The notes under the pieces: generated by a model
What the model was told of the DNA's origin: nothing
Database searches by the model: none
Seen by the model: only the letters and a program-made list of their open reading frames with translations
Translations under genes and position numbers: made by a program
Shown here: piece after piece, positions 8,542 through 16,808 of the stretch
Layout of the letters: each line of letters opens with the position of its first letter
Numbering within the stretch: the stretch's first letter is position 1
From: Halanaerobium praevalens DSM 2228
Lineage (GTDB): Bacteria > Bacillota > Halanaerobiia > Halanaerobiales > Halanaerobiaceae
NCBI RefSeq assembly: GCF_000165465.1
Contig: NC_017455.1
Location: 310,001-374,000, forward strand
DNA length: 64,000 nt
Direction of reading: 5' to 3'

Positions 8542-9099
8542 AGTTAATATTTTTGCTATTAATTTTGGTTCAGGACTTGAAATTAAGGCTTTAGAAATTA
8601 AATGCTTATTACCTAAAGCAGATTCTACTGCTTTAATAGCCTGTTTACAGGCTTCATTTTCTCCACTGAAAATAACAAAACCTTTACCACCAATAGCCAT
8701 TGCTAATTTAAGTTCTAATAGTTCAACTTCAGCTGCCTTAACTGCAATATCAGCAGCCTGAATTGTAGAACTAATATTAATATATTCTAAAATTCCTAGA
8801 GAATCAGTTATATCTTTTTTCTTTCTTTTTTTTAATAAAAGCTCTTTAACTTGTTGATTAATATTTGCTAGCAAAAAATGATTAACTAAAGCTTTTTTGT
8901 TTTTAGCAATTTCTAAGCCAGAATTTAAGGCAGTTTCTACAGCACTAACACTACCTGCAAATAAAACACTATATTTACCAGGACAGATAAATTTAGAATG
9001 AACTATTTCTACTGCAGCTGTTTTTAAAATTTGATCTGCAGTTTCAATTCCAACCGCTATTTTGGAAAATTCTATTAAAGCTAAACTATTATTATTCAT
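8539..9099 (-). CDS. PduT-type tandem-BMC shell protein, divergent copy
   Basis: This 186-residue protein has two BMC domains in tandem (about residues 5-85 and 97-180), so trimers act like one hexagonal shell tile. Domain 1 carries HSKFICPGKYS with Cys39. In PduT-family proteins this Cys-Pro-Gly-Lys motif at the pore binds a [4Fe-4S] cluster, so electron transfer across the shell is a likely function. A lysine-rich linker (LLLKKRKKKDI) joins the domains and is unusual for the family. A GTG at 9106-9108 lies inside the Shine-Dalgarno (AAAAGGTGG), so the ATG at 9099 is the better start. The gene is divergent from eutS and is a paralogue of the gene at 25814-26362. Confidence 0.85.
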   Translation of the reverse strand: MNNNSLALIEFSKIAVGIETADQILKTAAVEIVHSKFICPGKYSVLFAGSVSAVETALNSGLEIAKNKKALVNHFLLANINQQVKELLLKKRKKKDITDSLGILEYINISSTIQAADIAVKAAEVELLELKLAMAIGGKGFVIFSGENEACKQAIKAVESALGNKHLISKALISSPEPKLIAKILT

Positions 9100-9208
9100 T
9101 TTGACCACCTTTTTTAAAATTAATTTAGTTGTTCTAATGCTTATATTTTAGCAAAAGAGGCAAAAATCCTTTAAAAAAATAAAAACTTGAGTTAATTGCT
9201 AAAAGTTC

Positions 9209-9237
9209 TTGCTTTTACTAACTTATTATGATACAAT
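9209..9237 (+). promoter_or_regulatory. Promoter of the eutS-eutW transcript
   Basis: TTGCTT (9209-9214), a 17-base spacer and TACAAT (9232-9237) lie just upstream of the hairpin leader. Transcription would start near 9245. The remaining part of the intergenic stretch on the minus side (9100-9208) shows no convincing consensus promoter. Confidence 0.65.
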
Positions 9238-9260
9238 TTTTCTAAGAAAAATGAATAGTA

Positions 9261-9350
9261 GATTGCACAATGGAGTGTGATCATAACTAATAAGCAAAGA
9301 AGCTTGTAGAAAAGGGATATTTATGTCCTTTTTATACAGGCTTTTACTAT
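9261..9350 (+). promoter_or_regulatory. EutV (ANTAR) antitermination leader of eutS
   Basis: Two hairpins with six-base loops precede a terminator. Hairpin P1 is GATTGCAC (9261-9268), loop AATGGA, GTGTGATC (9275-9282). Hairpin P2 is ATAAGC (9290-9295), loop AAAGAA, GCTTGT (9302-9307). Both loops have A at position 1 and G at position 4, the known recognition features of ANTAR-domain antiterminators such as EutV. The 3' arm of P2 is also the 5' arm of a 16-bp terminator, GCTTGTAGAAAAGGGA (9302-9317) with TCCTTTTTATACAGGC (9326-9341), one mismatch, then TTTTACTATTTTTT. Binding of EutV to P1-P2 would therefore prevent the terminator. The identification rests on structure drawn by eye. Confidence 0.85.
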
Positions 9351-9385
9351 TTTTTGAGAAAAAAGTTTCAAAATGGAGGGTTCTT

Positions 9386-9748
9386 ATGGGAGAAAAAGAA
9401 GAAGTTGTAGAAAAACAAAGGATAATTCAGGAATTTGTACCTGGAAAACAGGTGACTTTAGCACATATAATTGCTAATCCCCAAGAAGGGATTTATCAGA
9501 AATTAGGTTTAGTTGATCAGGTAAATGATGCAATAGGAATTTTGACTATTACTCCCAGTGAAGCTTCAATTATTGCAGCCGATGTTGCCACAAAGGCAGC
9601 GGGTATCGAAATAGGCTTTATAGACCGTTTCAGTGGTTCTTTAGTAATTACTGGAGATGTAGCAAGTGTTGAATCATCAGTTAAAGAAATTATGAATATT
9701 TTACAGAATATATTAGATTTTACTCCAGCTAAAATTACTCGAACATAA
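9386..9748 (+). CDS. eutS: EutS/PduU-type circularly permuted BMC shell protein
   Basis: The 120-residue product begins with the extended N-terminus [21 protein letters not shown], which forms the beta barrel cap of EutS/PduU. A BMC domain with permuted order follows ([31 protein letters not shown]). It forms hexameric tiles of the ethanolamine microcompartment shell. A longer frame opens at 9323, but that ATG sits in the loop of the leader terminator. The ATG at 9386 has GGAGG seven bases upstream and matches the family's N-terminus. It is first of the eutS-P-V-W operon and is controlled by the leader at 9261-9350. Confidence 0.93.
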   Translation: MGEKEEVVEKQRIIQEFVPGKQVTLAHIIANPQEGIYQKLGLVDQVNDAIGILTITPSEASIIAADVATKAAGIEIGFIDRFSGSLVITGDVASVESSVKEIMNILQNILDFTPAKITRT

Positions 9749-9766
9749 CAATAGGTGAGCACTTAA

Positions 9767-10195
9767 ATGAAAAAAGCAATGTTGATTGGAAAAAGTGGTA
9801 GTGGAAAAACTACCTTAATTCAGCTTTTAAGTTCGGAAAAAATAAGGTATAATAAAACACAGGCAATGGAATATTATCCAGAATTTATTGATACACCTGG
9901 TGAATACATTGAAAGTAGGCGTTATTATAATGCTATTATTTCTTCAGTAGACCAATGTGAAAACATGGTTTTAGTTCAAGCAGCTACTGATCATGATAGT
10001 GTTTTTCCGCCGAATTTTGCTAAAACTTTTAATCAAAATATTTTGGGTGTAATAACTAAAATAGATAAAGATTCTGCCCAAATAGAACAAGCAGAAAAAA
10101 TTCTGCAAAGAGCAGGAGTTAATAAAATTTTCAAAATTAGCTCTATCACAAAAGAAGGCTTAGCAGAATTAAAAAAGTATTTAAAAATAAAATGA
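9767..10195 (+). CDS. eutP: EutP/PduV-like small GTPase
   Basis: The 142-residue protein has the GTPase/P-loop motif GKSGSGKTT near residue 8, a DTPGE G3 motif near 43 and TKID as G4 near 104. It has the size and order of EutP, an accessory nucleotide-binding protein of ethanolamine operons; some family members act as acetate kinase, and others are linked to microcompartment positioning. It follows eutS by 18 bases and precedes eutV. Confidence 0.88.
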   Translation: MKKAMLIGKSGSGKTTLIQLLSSEKIRYNKTQAMEYYPEFIDTPGEYIESRRYYNAIISSVDQCENMVLVQAATDHDSVFPPNFAKTFNQNILGVITKIDKDSAQIEQAEKILQRAGVNKIFKISSITKEGLAELKKYLKIK

Positions 10196-10218
10196 TTTAG
10201 GTGAGAAAGGGGAAGACT

Positions 10219-10803
10219 ATGGGAAAGAAAATAGTAATAGCCGATGATGAACCTATTACTATCATGGATATCTCAGAGATTTTGACTGAGGAAGGTTACA
10301 ATGTGGTAGCTGAAGTCTCAGATGGTTTTGATGCTATTGAAGCTTGTCGTCAGCACAAACCTGATCTTGCTCTACTTGACATTAAAATGCCACTTTTAAG
10401 TGGGATTAAGGCAGCTAGGATTATTAAAGAAGAAGAATTAGCTGAAACAATAGTTTTTTTAACTGCCTATAGTAACAAAGATTTTATCAGTCAGGCAAAA
10501 GAGGTAGGTATAATGGGTTATTTAGTTAAGCCTGTAGATAAAGCAAGCTTATTACCTGTAATAGAACTTGCCATTGCTAAAGGCGAAGAAATGGTAGATA
10601 TTAAAGAAAATATTAAAGTTTTAAAAAGTAAATTAGAAAAAAGAAAATTAATCAGCAGAGCTAAAGGGATTTTAATGGATTCTGAAGGCCTCTCGGAAGA
10701 AGCAGCTTATAATAAAATTCGGAAATTAAGTATGGATAAAAGATGTTCAATGAAGGAGATAGCTCATGTAATTATTATTAACAATAATTGCCTGGGTAAT
10801 TAG
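10219..10803 (+). CDS. eutV: EutV response regulator with ANTAR RNA-binding output domain
   Basis: The receiver domain (residues 1-120) has acidic residues D9-D10, phospho-acceptor D54 in LALLDIKMPL and the conserved lysine in GYLVKPVD. The C-terminal part (about 135-190) is an ANTAR domain, with SRAKGILMDSEGLSEEAAYN and RCSMKEIAHVII. Phosphorylated EutV dimerises and binds paired hexaloop hairpins to stop terminator formation; candidate targets are the leaders at 9261 and 12251. A GTG at 10201 lies within an AGGTGAGAAAGGGGAAG ribosome-binding stretch, so ATG 10219 is chosen. The sensor kinase gene starts two bases after the stop. Confidence 0.93.
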   Translation: MGKKIVIADDEPITIMDISEILTEEGYNVVAEVSDGFDAIEACRQHKPDLALLDIKMPLLSGIKAARIIKEEELAETIVFLTAYSNKDFISQAKEVGIMGYLVKPVDKASLLPVIELAIAKGEEMVDIKENIKVLKSKLEKRKLISRAKGILMDSEGLSEEAAYNKIRKLSMDKRCSMKEIAHVIIINNNCLGN

Positions 10804-10804
10804 A

Positions 10805-12223
10805 ATGCTCAGAGAACTTTGTCAAAAAGAGACCAGACTTAGTGAACAGGATATTGAACAGTTAGAAAAATTAGCTGAGCAATTACCGAGAATTGCTAAT
10901 TTAGTTAAAGCTGATGTTTTTATTGATTGTCCAATTGATGATCCAGATGCTCTTTTAGTTGTGGCTGAAGCAAAACCTCGAGGAGCAAAAGCGATTTCTA
11001 ATTATCAAGGATCTGTTGTAGGTGAGTTAGCTGTTAGAACTAATGAGCCAGCTGCTCTAAGAACAATGGAAACTGGAGTTGGAACTCGAGATTTAAAAGC
11101 TTTAACCCAAGAAAATAAAAAGGTAAAACAAAATGTAGAGCCAATTAAAAATAAGTTAGGTAAAGTAATAGGTGTTCTCATTATGGAGCGCGATATTACA
11201 GCTGATATTAAAAAGAATAAGCAGATGGAAATTTTAACTGAAACAACAGAACAACTTTCAGATTTACTTTCATTAGATGAATCTGAAGATGTGATTGCTA
11301 ATTATATTAATGATGCAATTATTATTTTTAATAGCCAAGGTTATGCTAAATATGCTAATACTGTTGCTAAAAAATTATATTCTGATTTAGGCTATAAAGA
11401 TCAAATTAAAGGAATGCATTTTAATAATTTAACCCTAGGCCAAAAACAGTTTAGAGAATTAGCAATAGAAGTGAATTCAACCGAAAGTTTTGAAGTTAGT
11501 CTTAGTGATATGATTTTAAAAGTAAATTATTCTATGATGTACGGCAAAGATAATGTTGCTGGTTTAGTTATGTTAATTAAGGATATTACTGAAGTTAAGA
11601 AAAAAGAGAAAAAGTTAGTTTTAAAATCAGTTGCTCTAGAAGAAATACATCATCGAGTAAAGAATAATCTGCAGATGATAGCTAGCTTGCTGCGTTTGCA
11701 AGCACGTCGAGTTGATAATCAAGAAGGGCGACAAGCTCTAATAGTTAGTATTAACAGGATCTTAAGTATTGCAGTTACTCATGATATACTTTCTCAAAAT
11801 GAAATAAACGAAGTCTATATTAAAAGTATTTTAAATAAAATTATTGAAAACACCGCTGCTTATTTTTTAAATGAGCATAAAAATATTGAGATCAAATTAT
11901 TAGGAGATAATTTTATTATTGATTCTGAAAAAGCAACTTCGATTGCTTTAGTAGTTAATGAACTTTTACAAAATGCTTTAAAACATGCTTTTGAAGATCA
12001 AAAAGATGGTTTGATCAAGGTTAAAATTTATCAAGGTAATAATTATTCTAATATTACAATTAGTGATAATGGTTTAGGTTTTAATATTGAAGAAGTAAAG
12101 AAAAATCGTTTAGGTTTTAAAATTGTAAAAACAATTGTTAATGATAAATTAGGTGGACATTTAGATTTAGAATCAAGTCAACAGGGAACAAAAATTGTTT
12201 TTGATTTTAAAAATGAAATTTAA
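10805..12223 (+). CDS. eutW: EutW sensor histidine kinase
   Basis: The 472-residue kinase has no membrane segment, so it senses a cytoplasmic signal. Residues 1-140 match the N-terminal sensor domain shared by EutW and PdtaS (H_kinase_N type; FIDCPIDDPDALLVVAEAKP). A PAS-like region follows (about 165-270). The HisKA_2-type phosphotransfer helix is EEIHHRVKNNLQMIASLLRLQ, with HH near residue 284. The ATPase domain has NELLQNALKHAF and DNGLGF motifs. In known systems EutW autophosphorylates with ethanolamine and passes phosphate to EutV. There is no strong ribosome-binding site before ATG 10805, so coupling to eutV translation is likely. Confidence 0.92.
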   Translation: MLRELCQKETRLSEQDIEQLEKLAEQLPRIANLVKADVFIDCPIDDPDALLVVAEAKPRGAKAISNYQGSVVGELAVRTNEPAALRTMETGVGTRDLKALTQENKKVKQNVEPIKNKLGKVIGVLIMERDITADIKKNKQMEILTETTEQLSDLLSLDESEDVIANYINDAIIIFNSQGYAKYANTVAKKLYSDLGYKDQIKGMHFNNLTLGQKQFRELAIEVNSTESFEVSLSDMILKVNYSMMYGKDNVAGLVMLIKDITEVKKKEKKLVLKSVALEEIHHRVKNNLQMIASLLRLQARRVDNQEGRQALIVSINRILSIAVTHDILSQNEINEVYIKSILNKIIENTAAYFLNEHKNIEIKLLGDNFIIDSEKATSIALVVNELLQNALKHAFEDQKDGLIKVKIYQGNNYSNITISDNGLGFNIEEVKKNRLGFKIVKTIVNDKLGGHLDLESSQQGTKIVFDFKNEI

Positions 12224-12250
12224 TTTAAAAATTATACAAATAAATAATTA

Positions 12251-12340
12251 CAAAACACAATGGGGTGTTTTGCAAAGGCAATGGGGCCAGTTTAGGGATA
12301 ACTATGTTTAGATGTTATCCTAAGCTGGCCTATTTTTTAT
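12251..12340 (+). promoter_or_regulatory. EutV (ANTAR) antitermination leader of the eutA operon
   Basis: P1 is CAAAACAC (12251-12258), loop AATGGG, GTGTTTTG (12265-12272), a perfect 8-bp stem. P2 is GGC (12277-12279), loop AATGGG, GCC (12286-12288), a short stem. Both six-base loops have A1 and G4. The P2 3' arm is shared with a strong terminator: GGCCAGTTTAGGGATAAC (12285-12302) pairs with GTTATCCTAAGCTGGCC (12314-12330) and is followed by TATTTTTTAT. No promoter is visible in 12224-12250, so it may regulate read-through from eutW into eutA. Confidence 0.88.
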
Positions 12341-12379
12341 AAAAAAGTTAAAACTCTAGTTAAACTTGGAGGTGAGAAC

Positions 12380-13813
12380 TTGGATAAAATTTTAAGTGTT
12401 GGCATTGATATTGGTACCTCAACAACTCAAGTTATATTTAGTGAAATAACTTTAGAAAATATGGCTTCAGGCTTTACCGTCCCTAGAATTAATATTATTG
12501 ATAAAGAAGTTATTTATAAAAGCAATATTTATTTTACTCCCTTAATTTCTCAAACTGAAATTAATGGTGAAAAGATAAAAGAAATTGTAGAAAAAGAATT
12601 TAAAGAGGCCGGAATTGATAAAGAAAAAGTTAGTACTGGAGCTGTCATTATAACTGGTGAAACAGCCCGCAAAAAAAATGCTAGCTTAATTTCTGCACAA
12701 CTCAGTGATTTAGCTGGAGATTTTGTGGTAGCAACTGCTGGTCCAGATTTAGAATCTATTATTGCTGGTAAAGGAGCAGGAGCAGCCCAGTTATCAAAAA
12801 AAGAAAATAGAATAGTTATTAATTTTGATATAGGAGGTGGTACTACAAACATATCCGTTTTTGATTCAGGTGAGATTATTGATACAGCTTGTTTAGATAT
12901 TGGTGGTCGTTTAATTAAATTTGATCAAGATAATCAAATAATTTATGTAGCCGAAAAAATCAAAAAGTTAGCTGCTGAAATTGGGATTGAAATTAAAGAA
13001 AATACTCAATTAAAACAGTCTGATCTGAAAAAGATAACTGAAAAAATGGCAGCAATCTTAGTCGAAACAGTTGCTGCAAAAGAAAAAAGTGATCTTTATC
13101 AGTACTTAATAACTAATCACGGTTTAAGCCAGAAAATTGAGCCAGATTACATCTCATTTTCTGGAGGAGTAGCTGATTATATAGGCCAAGAAATTGAGCC
13201 AGGAGAAAACATTTTTGCTTTCAACGATATTGGTATACTTTTGGCCCAACAAATAACTCAATCTCCACTTTACCAAGATTATAAAATAGTAAAAGCAGCT
13301 GAAACAATTAGGGCAACAGTAGTTGGAGCAGGTAGTCATACCACTGATATTAGTGGTAGTACTATTACTTATAATGGAGATGTTTTCCCTCTGAAAAATG
13401 TTCCTATTATTAAAATTACAGCTAAAGAAGAAAAAGCTGACTCAGCTGAATTAATCGAGATTATTAAGAAAAAGCTGGATTGGTTTGATTTAGAATCAGA
13501 ACTACAGCCAGTTGCTCTAGCTTTAAAAGGAAAAAGCAATTTTTCTTTTAAAGAAATTACCGAATTAGCCAAAATTATAGTTAGTGGAATGGATACTATT
13601 ATTTCAAATCAACTTCCCTTAATCATTATTTTAGAAAATGATGCTGCTAAAGTTTTAGGGCAGACAATTAACCGTCTTTTAGAAAAGAAAGAAAATATTA
13701 TTTCTTTAGATGGGATTAAAGTAAATAATGGTGATTATATTGATATTGGTAAACCTTTGGCTAAAGGAAAAGTAGTGCCAGTAATAATTAAGACTTTAAT
13801 TTTTGGCAAATAA
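12380..13813 (+). CDS. eutA: EutA, ethanolamine ammonia-lyase reactivating factor
   Basis: The 477-residue product belongs to the actin/Hsp70-like ATPase superfamily. The phosphate-1 loop is VGIDIGTSTTQVIF at residues 7-20, the second loop NFDIGGGTTNISVF is near 150, and a GAGSHTTDISG motif lies near 314. EutA exchanges inactivated cobalamin in EutBC for fresh adenosylcobalamin at the cost of ATP. The start is TTG at 12380 behind GGAGGTGAGAAC. It is the first gene after the terminator-bearing leader and lies directly upstream of eutB and eutC, its target enzyme. Confidence 0.93.
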   Translation: MDKILSVGIDIGTSTTQVIFSEITLENMASGFTVPRINIIDKEVIYKSNIYFTPLISQTEINGEKIKEIVEKEFKEAGIDKEKVSTGAVIITGETARKKNASLISAQLSDLAGDFVVATAGPDLESIIAGKGAGAAQLSKKENRIVINFDIGGGTTNISVFDSGEIIDTACLDIGGRLIKFDQDNQIIYVAEKIKKLAAEIGIEIKENTQLKQSDLKKITEKMAAILVETVAAKEKSDLYQYLITNHGLSQKIEPDYISFSGGVADYIGQEIEPGENIFAFNDIGILLAQQITQSPLYQDYKIVKAAETIRATVVGAGSHTTDISGSTITYNGDVFPLKNVPIIKITAKEEKADSAELIEIIKKKLDWFDLESELQPVALALKGKSNFSFKEITELAKIIVSGMDTIISNQLPLIIILENDAAKVLGQTINRLLEKKENIISLDGIKVNNGDYIDIGKPLAKGKVVPVIIKTLIFGK

Positions 13814-13836
13814 TAAAATGAGGAGTGTTTAAGAAG

Positions 13837-15216
13837 ATGAAATTAAAATGCAAATTATTTGGCGATGTCTATCAGTTTGATAGTGTAAAGGAGGTGCTGG
13901 GTAAAGCAAACGAAATTAAATCTGGAGATCAATTAGCAGGTGTAGCAGCGGAATCTGTAACAGAAAGAATTGCAGCTAAAACTGTACTTGCAAACCTAAG
14001 TCTTTCAGATCTTCGTAATAACCCAGTTGTTCCTTATGAAGAAGATGAAGTAACTAGAATTATCCAGGATGATGTTAATGAAAGAATTTATGGTGAAATC
14101 AAAAACTGGACTGTTTCTGAATTAAGAGAATGGATTTTAAGTGATGAGGTTAATGGTAGTGATATTAGAAGAATCAGTCGTGGTTTAACAAGTGAGATGG
14201 TAGCAGCAGTAACAAAATTAATGTCTGACCTTGACTTAATTTATGGTGCTAAGAAGATAGTAGTTACAGCTCATTGTAATACTACTATTGGTAAACCAGG
14301 AACTTTATCTTTTAGATTACAGCCTAATCACCCAACAGATAATATTGATGGAATTATTCCTTCAATGATGGAAGGTTTTTCTTATGGTGCAGGAGATGCA
14401 GTTTTAGGTTTAAACCCTGTTGATGATAGTCAAAGTAGTGTTACTACTATTTTAAATAAATTTGATGAGTTTAAAAGAGAGTGGGAAATCCCAACTCAAA
14501 TATCTGTTTTAGCACATATGACAACTCAGATGAAGGCAATTAAAGCTGGAGCACCAGCTGATTTGATTTTCCAAAGTATTGCTGGTTCTGAAAAAGGAAA
14601 TGAAGCTTTTGGTGTAACTGCAGATTTAATTGAAGAAGCAAGACAGCTTGCTTTAAAAGAAGGTACTGCAACTGGTCCTAATGTAATGTATTTTGAAACA
14701 GGTCAGGGAGCAGAGCTTTCTTCAGATGCTCACTTTGGAGCAGACCAGTTAACTATGGAAGCTAGATGTTATGGTCTTGCTAAAAGATTTGATCCATTTA
14801 TTGTTAACACAGTAGTAGGATTTATTGGACCAGAATATTTATATGATGGTAAGCAAATGGTTAGAGCTGGTTTAGAAGATCACTTTATGGGTAAATTAAG
14901 TGGTATTTCAATGGGTGTAGATGTTTGCTATACAAACCACATGAAAGCAGACCAAAATGATTTAGAAAGATTAGGTGTACTCTTAGCAAATGCTGGTTGT
15001 AACTATTTAATTGGAGTACCTGTTGGTGACGATATTATGCTTAATTATCAGTCTGCTGGTTACCATGAAGCACAAGCAATTAGAGAAACTGTTGGCTTAA
15101 GACCTATCCCTGAGTTTGAAGCTTGGTTAGAAAAGATGGGAATTATGAAAAATGGTAAATTAACAGATAAAGCTGGCGATGCTTCTATATTTTTGAAAAA
15201 TGGAGAGGTGAAGTAA
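13837..15216 (+). CDS. eutB: Ethanolamine ammonia-lyase large subunit
   Basis: The 459-residue protein aligns from end to end with EutB (453 residues in E. coli, from memory). It starts MKLKCKLFGDVYQF and contains RNNPVVPYEEDEVTRIIQDD, LIYGAKK, FETGQGAELS, TMEARCYGLAKRFDPF and VGFIGPEYLY. It forms the TIM-barrel catalytic subunit that converts ethanolamine to acetaldehyde and ammonia using adenosylcobalamin radical chemistry in the microcompartment lumen. A GTG at 13825 overlaps the Shine-Dalgarno GAGGAG, and the ATG at 13837 restores the family N-terminus. Confidence 0.97.
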   Translation: MKLKCKLFGDVYQFDSVKEVLGKANEIKSGDQLAGVAAESVTERIAAKTVLANLSLSDLRNNPVVPYEEDEVTRIIQDDVNERIYGEIKNWTVSELREWILSDEVNGSDIRRISRGLTSEMVAAVTKLMSDLDLIYGAKKIVVTAHCNTTIGKPGTLSFRLQPNHPTDNIDGIIPSMMEGFSYGAGDAVLGLNPVDDSQSSVTTILNKFDEFKREWEIPTQISVLAHMTTQMKAIKAGAPADLIFQSIAGSEKGNEAFGVTADLIEEARQLALKEGTATGPNVMYFETGQGAELSSDAHFGADQLTMEARCYGLAKRFDPFIVNTVVGFIGPEYLYDGKQMVRAGLEDHFMGKLSGISMGVDVCYTNHMKADQNDLERLGVLLANAGCNYLIGVPVGDDIMLNYQSAGYHEAQAIRETVGLRPIPEFEAWLEKMGIMKNGKLTDKAGDASIFLKNGEVK

Positions 15217-16116
15217 ATGATATCTGAAAGAGATTTAAGAGATATTGTTAAAGAAGTTTTAAAAGAAGTTGGAGCAGATAATCCTAAGACAGTTGAAAAG
15301 GTAGAAAATGAAGTACAATCAGCAGTTTCAGGTACAAGTACTGAAGTAGAAAGTGGAGTTATTGCTGATATTACTGAAGTAGATTTAAAGAAGGAACTTT
15401 TAGTACCAAACCCTGCAGATGAAAAAGCAATTTTAAATCTAAAAGCTAATACTTCTGCTAGACTTGGTGTTTGGAGAACCGGACCTCGTTACAAAACTCA
15501 GACATTATTAAGATTTAGATCTGACCATGCAGCTGCAATGGATGCAGTATTTACTGATGTTTCAGATGAAATCATCGAAGAAATGGACTTATTTAGAGTT
15601 CAGACTAAGTGTCAGGATAAAGATGAGTTTTTAACTAGACCTGATTTAGGTCGTCAATTTGATGAAGAAAACTTAGCTAAGATTAAAGAAAATTGTAAAG
15701 ACAAGCCTAAAGTACAAATTTATGTAGCGGATGGTTTAAGTTCTACAGCAATTGAAGCTAATTTAAGAGATGTTTTCCCAGCAATTAAGCAGGGTCTAGA
15801 AGGTTATAACTTAGAAATTGGAACTCCTTTCTTTGTTAAATACGGTAGAGTAGCAACTATGGATGCAATTTCAGAATGCTTAGATGCTGATGTAAGTTGT
15901 GTTCTTATTGGTGAGCGCCCTGGTTTAGCAACTGCCGAAAGTATGAGCTGTTATATGGCTTATGATGCAAAAGTAGGTATGCCAGAAGCAAATAGAACAG
16001 TTATTTCTAATATTCACTCTGGTGGTACACCAGCAGTTGAAGCAGGAGCACATATTGCAGATGTTATTAAAGCTATGTTAGATCAAAAGGCAAGTGGACT
16101 TGATTTAGATATTTAA
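15217..16116 (+). CDS. eutC: Ethanolamine ammonia-lyase small subunit
   Basis: The 299-residue subunit completes the EutBC lyase and forms part of the cobalamin pocket. Family markers include [42 protein letters not shown] and [21 protein letters not shown]. The N-terminal about 20 residues form an amphipathic helix ([13 protein letters not shown]), followed by a flexible Ser/Glu-rich linker; this is the layout of an encapsulation peptide that targets cargo to the shell. The ATG directly abuts the eutB stop codon, so the two subunits are translationally coupled; GGAGAGG precedes it. Confidence 0.96.
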   Translation: MISERDLRDIVKEVLKEVGADNPKTVEKVENEVQSAVSGTSTEVESGVIADITEVDLKKELLVPNPADEKAILNLKANTSARLGVWRTGPRYKTQTLLRFRSDHAAAMDAVFTDVSDEIIEEMDLFRVQTKCQDKDEFLTRPDLGRQFDEENLAKIKENCKDKPKVQIYVADGLSSTAIEANLRDVFPAIKQGLEGYNLEIGTPFFVKYGRVATMDAISECLDADVSCVLIGERPGLATAESMSCYMAYDAKVGMPEANRTVISNIHSGGTPAVEAGAHIADVIKAMLDQKASGLDLDI

Positions 16117-16136
16117 TTAAAGGAGGAAAATTAGTT

Positions 16137-16790
16137 ATGAGAAATGATCCCTTATATGGAGAAGTTTTAAGTGTTAAATTAATTCCTAATGTTAGTCCTG
16201 ATTTGAAAAAAGAATTAAAATTAAATGATGATCAGCGCAGTGTAGGTATGATTACCTGTGATATTGATGATGTTGGTTATACAGCTATTGATGAAGCAAC
16301 TAAAAAAGCAATGGTGGATGTTGTTTATGCTACCTCATTTTATGGTGGAGCAGATAATGCAAGCCAAAAATTAGCAGGTGAGTTTATCGGAATTATTGCT
16401 GGTCCTAGCCCTGCTGAAGTAAAAAGTGGTTTAAACGCAGCTGTTCAGTTTATTGAAAATGATGCTTGCTTCTATAGTGCAAATGAAGATGGAAGTATCT
16501 GCTATTATAATCACTGCGTTTCTAGAACTGGTACTTATTTATCAGAAACTGCTGGAATTCCAGAAGGCCAGGCACTTGCTTATTTAATTGCACCACCGAT
16601 TGAATCGATTTATGCTTTAGATGCTGCTTTAAAAGCAGCTAATGTTGAAATGGTAACTTTCTTTGGTCCCCCATCTGAAACAAACTTTGGTGGAGGTTTA
16701 CTAACTGGAAGTCAGTCAGCCTGTAAAGCAGCCTGTGATGCATTTGCTGCAGCAGTAAAATCTGTTGCTGATAATCCAGTAAGTTACTAA
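16137..16790 (+). CDS. eutL: EutL tandem-BMC shell protein
   Basis: The 217-residue protein has the characteristic EutL opening (MRNDPLYGEVLSVKLIPNVS) and two permuted BMC domains. EutL trimers carry a large gated pore and ethanolamine-binding small pores; it is a conserved facet protein of ethanolamine microcompartments. The motif FYSANEDGSICYYNHCVSRTG in the middle contains conserved Cys/His residues. AAAGGAGG precedes the ATG. It follows eutC by 20 bases within the operon. Confidence 0.94.
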   Translation: MRNDPLYGEVLSVKLIPNVSPDLKKELKLNDDQRSVGMITCDIDDVGYTAIDEATKKAMVDVVYATSFYGGADNASQKLAGEFIGIIAGPSPAEVKSGLNAAVQFIENDACFYSANEDGSICYYNHCVSRTGTYLSETAGIPEGQALAYLIAPPIESIYALDAALKAANVEMVTFFGPPSETNFGGGLLTGSQSACKAACDAFAAAVKSVADNPVSY

Positions 16791-16808
16791 TTATAAGGAG
16801 AGGTTAAA

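Noticed and set aside
9323-9385. Extra 21 codons at the start of eutS
   Set aside because: The ATG lies in the loop of the leader terminator, and the extension does not match the EutS family N-terminus.
9517-9762. Minus-strand frame across eutS
   Set aside because: Antisense shadow created by the codon pattern of eutS.
12550-12852. Minus-strand 100-codon frame across eutA
   Set aside because: It lies wholly antisense to conserved ATPase motifs of eutA and has no plausible start signal.
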